Position numbers and translations under genes: made by a program
The notes under the pieces: model-generated
Databases searched by the model: none
The model's input: the letters and a program-made list of their open reading frames with translations, nothing else
Told to the model about the DNA's origin: nothing
Shown: positions 29,210 through 40,324 of the stretch, in pieces
How the letters are laid out: each line of letters starts with the position of its first letter
How positions within the stretch are numbered: position 1 is the first letter of the stretch
Assembly: GCF_000518745.1 (NCBI RefSeq)
Contig: NZ_JAEE01000007.1
Location: forward strand, 1 to 64,000
Length of the DNA stretch: 64,000 nt
Direction: 5' to 3'
From: Phaseolibacter flectens ATCC 12775
Lineage (GTDB): Bacteria; Pseudomonadota; Gammaproteobacteria; Enterobacterales; Enterobacteriaceae

Positions 29210-29761
29210 TTAAGCTTGCTGATGATTTAACAATGCTTGCAGGGTGAGGCCAGCACTATCCTTATTTGATAATACGGGTTTCATCTTGATGGGCCACTCA
29301 ATACCAATATCAGGATCATTCCAGATCAAACAGGCTTCATCACTAGGAGCATAATAATCGGTACATTTATAAACAAAATCGGCTTGTTCAGATAAGACGA
29401 CAAAACCATGAGCCAGACCTGGCGGAATATAAAATTGCGTTTTGTTATGTTCAGATAACAAAATACCATGCCATTGTCCAAATGTTGCAGAATCAGGTCG
29501 GATATCGACCGCAACATCAAACACTTCACCGCGAATACAACTGACTAATTTACCCTGTGGTTGACGACGCTGGAAATGTAGGCCTCTTAATACACCTTGA
29601 CTGGAGCGAGAATAGTTATCCTGGACAAAATTTACATCGCGGCCTAATGCAGCCTGATAACGTTTCAATTCGAAGGTTTCCATAAAGAAACCCCGCGAGT
29701 CACCATAAACTTTTGGTTGGATAATTTTAACACCCGCAATGTTTGTTTCTGTGATTTCCAT
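29210..29761 (-). CDS. rfbC: dTDP-4-dehydrorhamnose 3,5-epimerase
   Basis: A cupin epimerase, third enzyme of dTDP-L-rhamnose synthesis. Signature segments include GDSRGFFMETF, VQDNYSRSSQGVLRGLHFQ (catalytic His), KLVSCIRGEVFDVAVDIR and YIPPGLAHGFVVLSE. ATG at 29761 is preceded by GAGGAT at good spacing; two Met codons upstream overlap rfbA and are less likely. The product is 183 residues, normal for RmlC. Confidence 0.96.
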   Translation of the reverse strand: MEITETNIAGVKIIQPKVYGDSRGFFMETFELKRYQAALGRDVNFVQDNYSRSSQGVLRGLHFQRRQPQGKLVSCIRGEVFDVAVDIRPDSATFGQWHGILLSEHNKTQFYIPPGLAHGFVVLSEQADFVYKCTDYYAPSDEACLIWNDPDIGIEWPIKMKPVLSNKDSAGLTLQALLNHQQA

Positions 29762-29762
29762 T

Positions 29763-30632
29763 TTAATCATCCTCAACCAAACGTTTTAAGTAGCTGCTAT
29801 AAGACGTCTTGTTCAGTAATTCAGCTTGAGCCAGTACCTGATTTTTGGTTAACCAACCTTTTTTATAGGCAATTTCTTCCAAACATGCGACTTTATATCC
29901 TTGCCTTTTTTCAATGGTGTGAATAAATTGTGAGGCTTCGAGTAAACTTTCATGCGTGCCGGTATCAAGCCAAGCAAAACCACGGCCCAATTTTTCTACA
30001 TGTAAATGACCTTGTTCAAGGTATAACTGATTCAGTGCCGTGATCTCAAGTTCGCCCCGTGCAGAGGGTTTAATGGTTTTCGCCAACTCAACAACTTGGT
30101 TATCGTAGAAATACAATCCGGTTACCGCCCAGTTAGATTTGGGTTGGGCAGGTTTTTCCTCAAGCGAAATCGCTTGCTGTTGCTGATCAAACTCCACCAC
30201 GCCAAAGCGTTCAGGATCCATCACTTGATAACCAAAGACCGTTGCGCCTTGACCACGCGTCATCACAGTTTCTAATTTACGACCAAAGCTTTCACCAAAA
30301 AAGATATTATCCCCCAGCACTAACGCACAACTGTCACCTGCCAAGAATGATTCACCCAGAATAAATGCTTGTGCCAAACCATCGGGACTCGGCTGGATCT
30401 GGTAACTCAGATGTATACCAAATTGACTCCCATTACCTAATAGACGTTGAAATCCCTCAATATCCTGTGGTGTCGAGATAATTAAAATGTCGCGGATCCC
30501 TGCCAACATCAGCACAGATATGGGATAATACACCATCGGTTTATCATAAATGGGCAGAAGCTGTTTAGAGACACCCTGAGTAATCGGATAAAGCCGCGTG
30601 CCAGAACCACCAGCCAGTACAATGCCTTTCAT
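29763..30632 (-). CDS. rfbA: Glucose-1-phosphate thymidylyltransferase
   Basis: First enzyme of dTDP-L-rhamnose synthesis, making dTDP-glucose from glucose-1-phosphate and dTTP. It starts with the nucleotidyltransferase motif [19 protein letters not shown], followed by [15 protein letters not shown] and [13 protein letters not shown] at 30632 matches family start; the frame is open 33 codons upstream but that overlaps rfbB. Product 289 residues, normal for RmlA. Confidence 0.97.
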   Translation of the reverse strand: MKGIVLAGGSGTRLYPITQGVSKQLLPIYDKPMVYYPISVLMLAGIRDILIISTPQDIEGFQRLLGNGSQFGIHLSYQIQPSPDGLAQAFILGESFLAGDSCALVLGDNIFFGESFGRKLETVMTRGQGATVFGYQVMDPERFGVVEFDQQQQAISLEEKPAQPKSNWAVTGLYFYDNQVVELAKTIKPSARGELEITALNQLYLEQGHLHVEKLGRGFAWLDTGTHESLLEASQFIHTIEKRQGYKVACLEEIAYKKGWLTKNQVLAQAELLNKTSYSSYLKRLVEDD

Positions 30633-30649
30633 ATTTAATCCTGTTATTA

Positions 30650-31714
30650 TTAACCTTTCAGTCCTAGGCGATCGCCCACATAGGATCCATCTAACACCTG
30701 TTGCCACCAGTGTTGATGATTCAGGTACCATACCACGGTTTTACGAAGTCCGGTCTCGAAGGTTTCCTGTGGCACCCAGCCTAATTGCTGTTCAATTTTA
30801 CTGGCATCAATAGCATAGCGGACATCATGACCCGGCCTGTCTTTGACTGAGGTGATCAAATCACTGTACTGGTTGATCCCTGCGGGTTTATTGGGCCTTA
30901 ATTCCTCTAAGAGTTGGCAAAGGGTCTGAACGACCTCAATGTTTTTGCGTTCATTATGCCCGCCGATATTGTAGGTTTCTCCAACCTCTCCCCGACTCAC
31001 GACTTGATACAAAGCTCTCGCATGATCTTCAACATATAACCAATCCCGGATCTGACCGCCGTCACCATAAATGGGTAACGGTTTGCCAGCAAGGGCATTA
31101 ATAATCATCAGTGGGATCAATTTCTCTGGGAAATGATACGGGCCATAATTATTCGAACAATTGGTAATCAAGGTCGGTAGACCATAGGTTCTTAACCATG
31201 CCCTTACCAAGTGATCACTGGCTGCTTTTGACGCGGAATACGGGCTGCTTGGTGCATAGGGCGTATTTTCGGTAAACAGATCCGTGCTGCCATGTAAATC
31301 GCCATACACTTCATCGGTTGAGATATGATGAAAACGAAATCGCTGGCGCACTGCTTCTGGCTGTTTTTGCCAATATTGACGCGCCACCTCTAACAAGCAG
31401 TAGGTGCCAACGATGTTAGTTTGGATAAAATCAGCGGGGCCATCAATCGAACGATCCACGTGACTTTCTGCCGCGAGATGCATGACGGCATCAGGTTGGA
31501 ATTGCTCAAACACCGTCTCAAGACCGAGACGATCGTTGATATCTAAATGGGCAAAATGGTAGCGTGGAGAATCAGTGACTGAAGTCAACGATTGTAAGTT
31601 TCCCGCATAGGTTAAGCAATCAACAACCATCACCTCATCGTCAGTATGATGGATGATATGACGTACAACGGCTGATCCAATAAAACCTGCTCCACCTGTA
31701 ACGATAATTTTCAT
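30650..31714 (-). CDS. rfbB: dTDP-glucose 4,6-dehydratase
   Basis: The second enzyme of the dTDP-L-rhamnose pathway, an extended short-chain dehydrogenase. It has [15 protein letters not shown] (NAD-binding), [25 protein letters not shown] (catalytic Asp and Glu) and [16 protein letters not shown] (YxxxK). ATG at 31714 with AGGAAA upstream is chosen. Product 354 residues, normal for RmlB. Confidence 0.97.
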   Translation of the reverse strand: MKIIVTGGAGFIGSAVVRHIIHHTDDEVMVVDCLTYAGNLQSLTSVTDSPRYHFAHLDINDRLGLETVFEQFQPDAVMHLAAESHVDRSIDGPADFIQTNIVGTYCLLEVARQYWQKQPEAVRQRFRFHHISTDEVYGDLHGSTDLFTENTPYAPSSPYSASKAASDHLVRAWLRTYGLPTLITNCSNNYGPYHFPEKLIPLMIINALAGKPLPIYGDGGQIRDWLYVEDHARALYQVVSRGEVGETYNIGGHNERKNIEVVQTLCQLLEELRPNKPAGINQYSDLITSVKDRPGHDVRYAIDASKIEQQLGWVPQETFETGLRKTVVWYLNHQHWWQQVLDGSYVGDRLGLKG

Positions 31715-31772
31715 TATTGCTTTTTTTCCTAAATAAAAATGAGTGCCCACACGCCAATACTTCTGCTCGATT

Positions 31773-32684
31773 TTAATCTTGCCAGTAATGGCGATGCATA
31801 CTGCATCGTTTGATCATCGCATCAGGTAGCGAACGGTACCATTGTCCCAATTTATACCCCAAGAATTTCATCGCATTATTTAGCATCGCTTGCGGTAGAT
31901 AACCTAGGCCATGTTTAGCCAGATAGCGCAATTCTGATAATAAAAAACGCTTACCCTCACCCGTGGCCGCGCCAAATTGCTGTCTTATCCACGGATTGTT
32001 CGCGTGAAATACGCCGATGTCGAAATAACGACGAAATTCTTCACTGGCAGTGTAGTTATGTGAGTGCCTGACCTTTGCCTCAGGAACATAAGCCACTTCA
32101 TACCCGGCAGCCACGGCCTTGGCAGTATAATACATGTCTTCACACAAAATGGTGTCGGAGGGAAATCCACCCAATTCTTTAAACACCGAGATCCGATAAG
32201 CTGAAAATGAATTGGACATAAAAACCGTTTTTAACCCCCGCTCCGCGACCGAGGCTATCCCTCCCTGCCACGCCTGTGAAGGGTAGTTAAAATGGCGTGC
32301 ATGGGCAGCGATCGGATTGGCATCAAGATGAGGCAACTGTCTGCCATAAGCGCAGGCAACACGACTATCCGTAAATGCCGCTATCAATTCCTCCACAAAT
32401 CCCGCTTCTGGGATCGCATCCTGCGTCAAAAAAACCACCACATCATACTGCGAATGTTGCATCTCGACGCATTGGTTTCGCGTACCACCATGATTAAATG
32501 CCTGACTACTGATGGTGAGAGTAGCAAACCCGGCCTGCTCTGCCACGGTTTGAGTCTCATCTTGACTCGACGAGTCAATAATCTGGACTCGAACGCCTTC
32601 CGGCACATAACGTTGAATGCTCGCAACCGTTTTTTTCCATAGCTGACCACCTTGATAAGTGGGAATAGCAATAAAATATTTCAC
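31773..32684 (-). CDS. Glycosyltransferase family 2, probable rhamnosyltransferase
   Basis: The 303-residue protein has [27 protein letters not shown], then [12 protein letters not shown] and FLTQDAIPE. The [12 protein letters not shown] pairing is characteristic of bacterial O-antigen rhamnosyltransferases of the RfbN/RfbF kind. A C-terminal [11 protein letters not shown] carries the acidic pair expected for the base. As the first transferase gene after wbaP it may add the second sugar; that is inference from position. Confidence 0.87.
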   Translation of the reverse strand: MKYFIAIPTYQGGQLWKKTVASIQRYVPEGVRVQIIDSSSQDETQTVAEQAGFATLTISSQAFNHGGTRNQCVEMQHSQYDVVVFLTQDAIPEAGFVEELIAAFTDSRVACAYGRQLPHLDANPIAAHARHFNYPSQAWQGGIASVAERGLKTVFMSNSFSAYRISVFKELGGFPSDTILCEDMYYTAKAVAAGYEVAYVPEAKVRHSHNYTASEEFRRYFDIGVFHANNPWIRQQFGAATGEGKRFLLSELRYLAKHGLGYLPQAMLNNAMKFLGYKLGQWYRSLPDAMIKRCSMHRHYWQD

Positions 32685-32720
32685 GTGGTATTTTGCCTAT
32701 TTCTGTGCTGAATCACTCGT

Positions 32721-34139
32721 TTAGTAAGCGCCATCTCTTCGCAACACAACCATGACGGTTTTTACCAAGATCGTGATATCATTCCACATCGACCAATTTT
32801 TCACATACCAACTGTCAAAATAGACTCGAGTATCGTAATCAACATCACTACGACCACTCACTTGCCACAATCCCGTCATACCGGGTTTGCTCATCAGATA
32901 GTAATTCGCTTGATCGTGATACCGGGGTAACTCTTCTAAAATAATTGGCCTTGGCCCCACCAAACTCATTTCACCTTTTAATACATTGAAAAGTTGTGGC
33001 AACTCATCAAAGCTGGTTCGACGTAGCATATGGCCAATTTTAGTAATACGTGGATCATCTTTTAGCTTGAAGGTGGTATTCCACTCTTCTCGCGCACAAG
33101 GATCATTGGCTAATAACTCAGTCAAGATTTGTTGTGAATTGATTGACATAGAACGAAATTTTAGACAGTTAAATGGCATACCATCCGATCCGATCCGCTC
33201 ATGACCATAGATTGCCGGCCCACCATCAGCCCTCACTCTAAAAAACAGAAATAATAGCAGCGGCGATAAAAATAAAATGGCCAATGACGCTACAACAAGA
33301 TCAAATATGCGTTTGATAAATCGGGAAAACCATTTGCCTAGGCCTTGATTCATTCTAAAAAACATCAGGTCTTTGCTGAATATAAAAGACATATCCGTGT
33401 TATCCAACGGCACCCCACGTAAGTCTGGGATCACAGAAACATAACTGTATCCCTGAAAGAGCAGTTCCCTTAACCAATTGTGACATATGGTATTTTGTTC
33501 ATTTTCTACCGCCACTAAAAACTGTAATTGCTTATCCACTTGCGGAGATAACCAGTGAGTATCTTGGTAAATAACTGGGATCCCCTCAATCTGTTGTTGT
33601 TGATTCGTTTCATTAGGCTGGCCAATAAAGCAGATAATATTAAATCCTAGATATTTATCACAGGCCAATGCACGATAAGTTTCTATTGCATTCAACCCCG
33701 TACCAATAATGACAGCATCACGCAGCCAAAGGCCAAGTTGATTAAGTAATCCCTTATTCATTATTCTAAACAATGTTAATAATGGCAATAAAATTATCCA
33801 TGTCGCTCCCAAAACGTGCCTTGGTAAGAACCAGTGAGTAAAGGCTATAATTGCAAACTCTAATATGGCAAAAATACTCAGTGTAGTAAGGATTTCTTTT
33901 AATTCAATCCAGAAATTTTTACGGTAACCGTAATGGCGCTGAAAAACACCAAACCAAGCAATACAACTTACAGCTAAAAATATATGTAGTTGCATCCAAT
34001 CATTCATGGGCTGAATATTTCGCTGTATGATATGATCGGCATAAAATGCTTTTGCTAAGTAAAATGATAATATAAAACAAAGAAAATCAGAACTTATTAA
34101 AAAAATATTGGTGACAATATTTTTATTAATGCGTTTCAT
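32721..34139 (-). CDS. wbaP: Undecaprenyl-phosphate galactose phosphotransferase
   Basis: It transfers galactose-1-phosphate to undecaprenyl phosphate and so starts the repeat unit. The 472-residue product has four N-terminal helices, a central soluble domain (WLSPQVDKQLQFLVAVENEQ) and a C-terminal catalytic domain after a fifth membrane segment near residue 280, with KFRSM, RRTSFDELPQLFNVLKGEMSL and GPRPI, as in WbaP. ATG at 34139 has GGGAGGG upstream; the longer frame is unlikely. Galactose specificity is inferred from the full WbaP architecture; WcaJ-type glucose specificity is an alternative. Confidence 0.9.
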   Translation of the reverse strand: MKRINKNIVTNIFLISSDFLCFILSFYLAKAFYADHIIQRNIQPMNDWMQLHIFLAVSCIAWFGVFQRHYGYRKNFWIELKEILTTLSIFAILEFAIIAFTHWFLPRHVLGATWIILLPLLTLFRIMNKGLLNQLGLWLRDAVIIGTGLNAIETYRALACDKYLGFNIICFIGQPNETNQQQQIEGIPVIYQDTHWLSPQVDKQLQFLVAVENEQNTICHNWLRELLFQGYSYVSVIPDLRGVPLDNTDMSFIFSKDLMFFRMNQGLGKWFSRFIKRIFDLVVASLAILFLSPLLLFLFFRVRADGGPAIYGHERIGSDGMPFNCLKFRSMSINSQQILTELLANDPCAREEWNTTFKLKDDPRITKIGHMLRRTSFDELPQLFNVLKGEMSLVGPRPIILEELPRYHDQANYYLMSKPGMTGLWQVSGRSDVDYDTRVYFDSWYVKNWSMWNDITILVKTVMVVLRRDGAY

Positions 34140-34239
34140 CGACCCTCCCCCATAGATTAAAAGCAGGGTAAGTAATAAAATCAATATTTATCGACTCAGG
34201 AAATAACTAGCTATAATAAGTATTTTTTTTAAAATTACC

Positions 34240-36408
34240 TTAGGATTTATCTTTATAGTTATAGTCATAGGAATAGTAGCCATAGGTATAATACGTACTC
34301 GGTTTCCTTATTACCCCATTGAGAATATAGCCAGCTACGTTAACACCATTTTTCTCAAACCGCCGACGACTGATTTCAATTTCTTTGACACTATTTTGAT
34401 TATAATGCGCAACCATGACGGTAACGCCACATTGTGATCCAATAATTCCCGCATCGGTAACAGCGAGTATTGGTGGGGTGTCCACCACAATAATGTCATA
34501 ACGCGACTCTGCCCAGTTTAATAATTCGTTAAATCGTGCTCCAATTAATAACTCAGCAGGATTATCAGGATGAATACCACGAGAAATAAAATCAAACCCT
34601 GTACTCTGAATCGATTTAATCGACTGTTCTGGACTGCATTCACCTTTTAATAGTGACGATAACCCTTGGCTAAGGGGGCTAGAGAATAATTGATGGCAAT
34701 AACCTTTCCTCATATCCGCATCTATAAATAATACGCGTTGCCCGCCCTTAGCCAAAATCATTGCCAAATTTGTACTGATGAAGGTCTTACCCGCAGCAGG
34801 ACTGGCACTGGAGATCATCAATATTTTCCGTGGAGCGCTCTGCATTAAAAAATGCAGAGACGTTCTCAGGCTACGAATCGATTCAATCGCCAGATCCTCA
34901 GGATTATCCAGTGCTAACAGACTAAGATTTTTATTTTGTGTCGCTCGCCCTTTATGGTACCTCTGCCGTTTATCAAGCCAATCGGATAATGGCACACTGG
35001 CTAACACATTCAGATTTTGCTCTTCCAGTTGTTCTGGTGACTCAATGCCACGACGCAATATCATTAGCAATATCACAACAATGGCAGAGATCGCACCACC
35101 AGCGATCACACTGGCCAATACAATCATCATTTTACGCGGTTTAACTGCCCTATCATCAACAACGGCGGAATCGATTATCCTGACATAACCCGTGGTACTG
35201 TGTCTGGCAATGTCCAATTCTTGTTCACGACTGAGTAACTGCATGTAGACAGCCCGTAACGATTCAACATCACGACTGAGCTTTAATACCTGCTGTTGTG
35301 TATCAGGCATCGCGGCGACCACCTGATCCAATTTTCGCTTTTCTTGTTGTAGCGTCTGACGCTTCTCTACTAAGGTTCGGTAGGCGGGATGATCTTTGGT
35401 AAACAATTGAGAGATCTCTGCCTCACGGAACGTGAGCTGATTGAGTTGATTATCAACATTCACAATTTGCTCAAGCACGGAACGCGCTTGCATGGTAAGG
35501 TCAACGGAATTGCTTCTTTTACGGTAATCGCTTAATTGATCTTCCGCTTGATCGAGGGAGTTTCTAACTTCAGGCAGTTGTTGTTTAAGAAATTCTAGAC
35601 TTTTGCTATCTCTGGCCGCTTGCCTTGCTATGTTTTGTTCAAGATAGTTATTACTGATCGCATCAAGCATCTCACGAGCAAGTTGAGGGTTACTGTTCAA
35701 TAGGGTCAGACTAAGGATACCACTGTCTTTACCTTGCTCTGTCACATTCAACTGTTGTTGTAGCTGCTGGATCGCATCAATTCTCGCAATATAATTTATG
35801 GTAAATTGACTACCGGCTATGGCATCTATTTTTTTTATTTGTAGTGACAATCCGGGTGCTGACAAAAGTTGACCAACAGTACCCTCAAGCTCATATCCCC
35901 CCCCACTTAGGTGATAGTGATAAGGATCCTTAACCGTCAACAATAGCGAAGGCGGGGGATCGCCTTCTGACGAGGGCGCAATGTCGATCATCGAGGCCCG
36001 AATTTGACCCGGTTTTTTCCCCAACAGTCTTGATAAAATCCGGCCCACAACGGGCAGATAAGTCGGGCGAATTTGTGCTTGTAAAGTGAGATCATCAACC
36101 GTTTTACCCAAAACCATACGGGAACTCAGTAAACTGATTTCTGCCGCAGATTCTGGAACACTGCCAGGTATCATTTGGCTAATGTTGCTGAGTAAAGCAT
36201 TTTCTTGTTTTTGTTCGATCTGCACCAACGCATTCGCTCGATATAAGGGCGTTGCCATCAGTAAATAGACAAACGCCGCCACCACGCAACTGCCTATAAT
36301 TAAGCTTATCAGCTTACGCTTGTCCAGAATTTCAGCCAGAAGACGACCCAGATCAGGTTCTGAGTCTGTCCGCTGAGAAACCGGTTTGTTAGATTGTAAC
36401 GACATCAT
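34240..36408 (-). CDS. wzc: Wzc polysaccharide copolymerase / BY-kinase
   Basis: This inner-membrane tyrosine autokinase controls chain length and export with Wza. The 722 residues contain two membrane helices (near 40-60 and 425-450) bracketing a periplasmic coiled-coil domain. The cytoplasmic kinase has Walker A SASPAAGKTF (about 533-542), A' VLFIDADMRKG and B YDIIVVDTPP, and a tyrosine cluster at the extreme C terminus (TYYTYGYYSYDYNY) that is autophosphorylated in the family. Lies 6 bases after wzb, which should dephosphorylate it. Confidence 0.96.
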   Translation of the reverse strand: MMSLQSNKPVSQRTDSEPDLGRLLAEILDKRKLISLIIGSCVVAAFVYLLMATPLYRANALVQIEQKQENALLSNISQMIPGSVPESAAEISLLSSRMVLGKTVDDLTLQAQIRPTYLPVVGRILSRLLGKKPGQIRASMIDIAPSSEGDPPPSLLLTVKDPYHYHLSGGGYELEGTVGQLLSAPGLSLQIKKIDAIAGSQFTINYIARIDAIQQLQQQLNVTEQGKDSGILSLTLLNSNPQLAREMLDAISNNYLEQNIARQAARDSKSLEFLKQQLPEVRNSLDQAEDQLSDYRKRSNSVDLTMQARSVLEQIVNVDNQLNQLTFREAEISQLFTKDHPAYRTLVEKRQTLQQEKRKLDQVVAAMPDTQQQVLKLSRDVESLRAVYMQLLSREQELDIARHSTTGYVRIIDSAVVDDRAVKPRKMMIVLASVIAGGAISAIVVILLMILRRGIESPEQLEEQNLNVLASVPLSDWLDKRQRYHKGRATQNKNLSLLALDNPEDLAIESIRSLRTSLHFLMQSAPRKILMISSASPAAGKTFISTNLAMILAKGGQRVLFIDADMRKGYCHQLFSSPLSQGLSSLLKGECSPEQSIKSIQSTGFDFISRGIHPDNPAELLIGARFNELLNWAESRYDIIVVDTPPILAVTDAGIIGSQCGVTVMVAHYNQNSVKEIEISRRRFEKNGVNVAGYILNGVIRKPSTYYTYGYYSYDYNYKDKS

Positions 36409-36414
36409 TCTCCC

Positions 36415-36855
36415 TTATACACCCTCGCCAAGCTTTGGAACCCAAGTGGACGCCGCACGTGACATCAGCTGATAGACAGATTCAAACACAGCCAGACTTT
36501 GCCGATAAGGATCCACAATTTCTACAGCACCGAGCCAATGACCAAATAACAAGGTTTTGCCACTGATTTCTGGCGCGATCTGACTTATCACCTGCAAATG
36601 ATGACGATCCATCACTAAAATCAATTCATAGCCTTTGGCTAACTGACGGCTAAATTGTTGAGCTCGGTGTCCCGCCAGACTTAACCCATGTTGTTCAGCC
36701 ACGGCACTGGCATGCTGTTCAGCCTCCTGTCCGATTAAGGCGGCAAGTCCGGCAGAATCAATTTTTTTATCGGGAAATGCGCGCCGTAGTAATCGTTCAC
36801 CTGTCGGGGATCGGCAAATGTTGCCTGTGCATACAACCAGTATCGCATTAACCAT
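36415..36855 (-). CDS. wzb: Low-molecular-weight protein tyrosine phosphatase Wzb
   Basis: It dephosphorylates the Wzc tyrosine tail. The P-loop VCTGNICRSP contains the nucleophilic Cys and Arg, and the general acid lies in VEIVDPYRQS. ATG at 36855 starts the protein directly at the family N terminus, right beside the wza stop; the product has 146 residues, as in E. coli (147). Confidence 0.95.
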   Translation of the reverse strand: MVNAILVVCTGNICRSPTGERLLRRAFPDKKIDSAGLAALIGQEAEQHASAVAEQHGLSLAGHRAQQFSRQLAKGYELILVMDRHHLQVISQIAPEISGKTLLFGHWLGAVEIVDPYRQSLAVFESVYQLMSRAASTWVPKLGEGV

Positions 36856-36856
36856 A

Positions 36857-37996
36857 TTAATCCCATTGTCTGATAAATCTGACGGTTTCTGTGGCATTAT
36901 GTATCGTGTTGATCGTGGGTGTCAGATTCGAGATCACCCGATTCCAACGAACAATCGGTGCGGTAGTCACATAAACAATATCGTAAGGTTGTAATTGGAA
37001 GTCCGTGGCAAGCACCATCTGCGATGCGTCTTTAGCATTGAGCTGATAGATATTGGCAATACGCCCTGCTTTATCTTTCGGTATCTGCCGAATGACAAAG
37101 ATACCCGATGCATCGGACGATTGCTGATTCACCCCACCAGAACTGCTCAGCGCTTCGGCCAAAGTCATGCCGTTTCGTTCAATTTTAAGGGTATTCTGTT
37201 TGCCCACTTCCCCCATCACAAAGATTTTCTGCATATCATTGCGTGGTACATACAGAATATCGCCGGGGTAAAGTAATCGATTTTGCATCAGATCGCCATG
37301 TTGCATCAGGGCCTGTAACGATATCGGTGTATCCGTGCCATTGTGCTGTAAAATAAGGTGCTGCCAATCCGCATTATCGCCAACCCCACCTGCATTATTT
37401 ATCGCATCAACTACCGTCAGCGGAATATTGGTGATAGGTTGCTGGCCTGATTTAATCACTTCACCCGTGACATAGGCTCGCTGAGATCGGAAAGAAGCTA
37501 TCGAGACGTCAACCTGGGGATTTTCAATATATTTCGTCAAACGGCGACTGATTTCCTGACGAATTTGCGGCAAGGTTTTACCTGCTACCTGAACATTACC
37601 AATATAAGGATAAAAAATGGTGCCATTACTGTTTACCCAGTTACCAGTATCACTGGCGCTGCGATACGTGCCCGCCGGTGTAGTCAATTCAGGATGTTCA
37701 TAAACAGTAATCATTAACACATCACCAATACCAACATGGTACTGATAATTTTTTAACTGATTGTCCAAAGCGAGATTCGGTCTGGCTTTTATCCGGTTCG
37801 GTGTTAACTGATTCATTAACTCAGGTGTCATCCGATACACGTTCACCATGTTGTTCCATGACGACGTTGACTCTTGCTGTTCTGCCGAATGCTTCGCGAC
37901 GATTTCTAATCCTTGGCCGGGCATGACCGTACAGCCACTAATTAAACTGGTCAATGCTGCTATGGCAGAAAATTTTAAAATATTTTTTTTCATCAA
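36857..37996 (-). CDS. wza: Wza outer-membrane polysaccharide export lipoprotein
   Basis: It forms the octameric outer-membrane channel for the polymer. The signal peptide ends in lipobox LISGC with acylated C22. A poly-sugar export domain ([19 protein letters not shown]) and two SLBB-type repeats ([32 protein letters not shown]) follow, and the C terminus forms the alpha-barrel helix. The 379 residues equal E. coli Wza. First gene of the operon, 278 bases after an ops element. Confidence 0.97.
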   Translation of the reverse strand: MMKKNILKFSAIAALTSLISGCTVMPGQGLEIVAKHSAEQQESTSSWNNMVNVYRMTPELMNQLTPNRIKARPNLALDNQLKNYQYHVGIGDVLMITVYEHPELTTPAGTYRSASDTGNWVNSNGTIFYPYIGNVQVAGKTLPQIRQEISRRLTKYIENPQVDVSIASFRSQRAYVTGEVIKSGQQPITNIPLTVVDAINNAGGVGDNADWQHLILQHNGTDTPISLQALMQHGDLMQNRLLYPGDILYVPRNDMQKIFVMGEVGKQNTLKIERNGMTLAEALSSSGGVNQQSSDASGIFVIRQIPKDKAGRIANIYQLNAKDASQMVLATDFQLQPYDIVYVTTAPIVRWNRVISNLTPTINTIHNATETVRFIRQWD

Positions 37997-38273
37997 TTTA
38001 TTTTAAATTCTCGTGAATGAAGTGTGCATTCTGAGTCCATACGTGTAGATAAATCATTTACGCATCATGATTTCAATCACGGATAAAATAACCCGCAACC
38101 AAGTTCTTGCAAATGAATGGCTCTCTGTATTCACTGTCGCTTTTATACTCATGATGAATAAAAATATAATTTATTGACTCAGCCCTTATTTTAATTAGTG
38201 AAATAGACATTATGTTTATTTAACTATCGTTAACGTCATGGTTTCAGTTTTGTCTGCCTTATTTAGGCCAAGG

Positions 38274-38281
38274 CTACCGCC
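38274..38281 (-). promoter_or_regulatory. ops element (RfaH recruitment site) upstream of wza
   Basis: The minus strand reads GGCGGTAGCC here, matching the eight-base ops core GGCGGTAG that recruits the antiterminator RfaH to long surface-polysaccharide operons. It lies 278 bases before the wza start in the right orientation. The 19 kb length of the operon and its sugar-polymer content fit RfaH control. The promoter itself is not clear. Confidence 0.75.
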
Positions 38282-38746
38282 ATTGGTATTGAATAACCAA
38301 TTAACTATCATTAATAATGGAACGCTCTGGTAGTCTTTTATATTGGCAGATAAAAAGTGCAGCGGCTTTGGGAACAATCTGGTAAGCGAGGTAAATAATC
38401 TGATACTGTTATAGCTATGATGATCATTGCCAGATAACAGACTACAAAACTCCGTTTTGCCAGATATTGCATAGTCAACAACAACGATCAACAGAGATCC
38501 TATTGATGAAAATCAAGAAGGCCCACCTGCCCCAATTTATCTTATGCGATCACCTGCCCCAGGCCACCTTGGTCAGATACTGCAAATGCGTTATCAAAGT
38601 TAATGATAAAGATCGCATTCTCCGCTTGTCTTTCAGGATCCATGATTGATATCAAGGATAAATGGATAAGGTTTGGACCGCTTGGAAAATCAGGAAGGTC
38701 ATGACAATACGATAAGAAGAGAGAAAAAGAAGTGAGTGGCTGGCCA

Positions 38747-38786
38747 AGTTATCGTTCTAGATCACAATGCACCTAGAACGATAACT
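38747..38786 (-). terminator. Inverted repeat just after lysS
   Basis: Perfect 14-base arms (38747-38760 and 38773-38786) around a 12-base loop begin 7 bases beyond the lysS stop. The position suggests transcription termination or mRNA 3' end protection, but neither strand has a T run after the stem, so it may act otherwise. Confidence 0.5.
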
Positions 38787-38793
38787 CGTCGAT

Positions 38794-40314
38794 TTATTTG
38801 CTACCAGGACGCAACGCAGGGAATAAGATCACGTCCCTGATAGTATGGCTGTCGGTGAATAACATGACCAGCCGATCAATCCCAATTCCCAATCCCGCGG
38901 TAGGTGGTAAACCATGCTCAAGTGCCGTGATGTAATCCTCATCGAAAAACATCGCTTCATCATCGCCAGCTTCTTTCGCATTCACTTGCTGCAAGAAACG
39001 CTCAGCCTGATCTTCCGCATCATTTAATTCAGAAAATCCATTGCCAATTTCTCGTCCACCAATGAAGAATTCAAAGCGATCGGTAATATCAGGATCGTGA
39101 TCATTACGACGAGCCAGCGGCGAAACTTCCGCAGGATACTCAGTAATGAAGGTTGGTTGGATCAACTGACTCTCTGCAACTTCTTCAAAGATTTCAGTCA
39201 CTATACGACCTAGACCCCAGTTTTTCTCAACCTTAATCCCCAATGATAAGGCTAACTGATGAGCTTGCTCAACCTGTTGTAACTGCTCAGCGGTGGTTTC
39301 AGGACGGTAATGCCGGATCGCCTCACGCATGGTCATTCGAACAAAAGGTTGACCAAAATCGAAGGTTTCCTCACCATACTTAACTTGTGTCTGTCCCAGC
39401 ACCTTTTCAGCCAACGTCCGGAATAAGCTTTCTGTTAACTCAATCAGGTCATTATAATCCGCGTACGCCATGTACATTTCCATCATGGTAAATTCAGGAT
39501 TATGACGTGGCGAAATGCCTTCATTGCGGAAATTACGATTGATTTCAAATACCCGCTCAAATCCTCCGACGACCAACCTTTTCAAGTAAAGTTCTGGCGC
39601 AATACGCAGATACATATCAATATCTAACGCATTATGATGGGTTATAAATGGACGTGCAGAAGCACCGCCAGGAATGACCTGCATCATTGGGGTTTCAACT
39701 TCCATAAACTCTCGCCCTACCATGAATTCACGGATTGTCGACATAATGCGTGAGCGGATCTGAAACGTGCGTCTGGCCTCTTGATTCGAGATCAAATCTA
39801 AGTAACGCTGACGATAACGCATCTCTTGGGAGGCTAAACCATGGAATTTATCAGGTAAAGGACGCAGTGCTTTTGTCAGTAACTGCAATTCGTGGCAATG
39901 CACCGACAATTCACCGGTACGGGTTTTAAATAATTTACCACGCGCACCAAGAATGTCGCCCAAATCCCATTTTTTAAACTGGTCGTTGTAATACCCCTCG
40001 ACCAGATCATCACGAGACACGTAAATCTGGATCCGACCTGCACCATCTTGCAAGGTGGCAAATGAGGCTTTCCCCATAATCCGACGTGTCATCATCCGGC
40101 CCGCAATGGTCACCTCAATACCTAATTGTTCCAGTTCTTCTTGGGTTTTATCACCATACTGCTGATGCAGCTGCTCTGAGGTTTGTTCACGACGAAAATC
40201 ATTCGGAAAAGGGTTACCCTGCTGACGTAACGCGGTCAGTTTTTCCCGACGGCTTTGTAATTCGTTATTTAATTCTTGTACTAAATCAACCGATTGAGGT
40301 TGTTGTTCTGACAT
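38794..40314 (-). CDS. lysS: Lysyl-tRNA synthetase, class II
   Basis: It charges tRNA-Lys. The 506-residue protein has the OB-fold anticodon domain ([21 protein letters not shown]) and class II motifs 1, 2 ([20 protein letters not shown]) and 3 ([13 protein letters not shown]). It begins 10 bases after prfB, as in E. coli, where the pair is co-transcribed. Only one LysRS is seen here. Confidence 0.98.
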   Translation of the reverse strand: MSEQQPQSVDLVQELNNELQSRREKLTALRQQGNPFPNDFRREQTSEQLHQQYGDKTQEELEQLGIEVTIAGRMMTRRIMGKASFATLQDGAGRIQIYVSRDDLVEGYYNDQFKKWDLGDILGARGKLFKTRTGELSVHCHELQLLTKALRPLPDKFHGLASQEMRYRQRYLDLISNQEARRTFQIRSRIMSTIREFMVGREFMEVETPMMQVIPGGASARPFITHHNALDIDMYLRIAPELYLKRLVVGGFERVFEINRNFRNEGISPRHNPEFTMMEMYMAYADYNDLIELTESLFRTLAEKVLGQTQVKYGEETFDFGQPFVRMTMREAIRHYRPETTAEQLQQVEQAHQLALSLGIKVEKNWGLGRIVTEIFEEVAESQLIQPTFITEYPAEVSPLARRNDHDPDITDRFEFFIGGREIGNGFSELNDAEDQAERFLQQVNAKEAGDDEAMFFDEDYITALEHGLPPTAGLGIGIDRLVMLFTDSHTIRDVILFPALRPGSK

Positions 40315-40324
40315 AGCGGATTCC

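Larger units (their letters stand above)
37997..38793. other. Regulatory region between wza and lysS
   Basis: About 800 bases without a convincing gene. It holds the ops element for the leftward capsule operon and an 11-base match to the 5' half of JUMPstart (CGCTCTGGTAG, 38323-38333) on the opposite strand. A 14-base inverted repeat follows lysS at its right end. A 91-codon minus-strand frame (38216-38491) spans the ops site and is not credible as a gene. Confidence 0.65.

Noticed and set aside
38216-38491. 91-codon minus-strand frame upstream of wza
   Set aside because: It covers the ops element and a leader region, resembles no protein and lacks a good start site.
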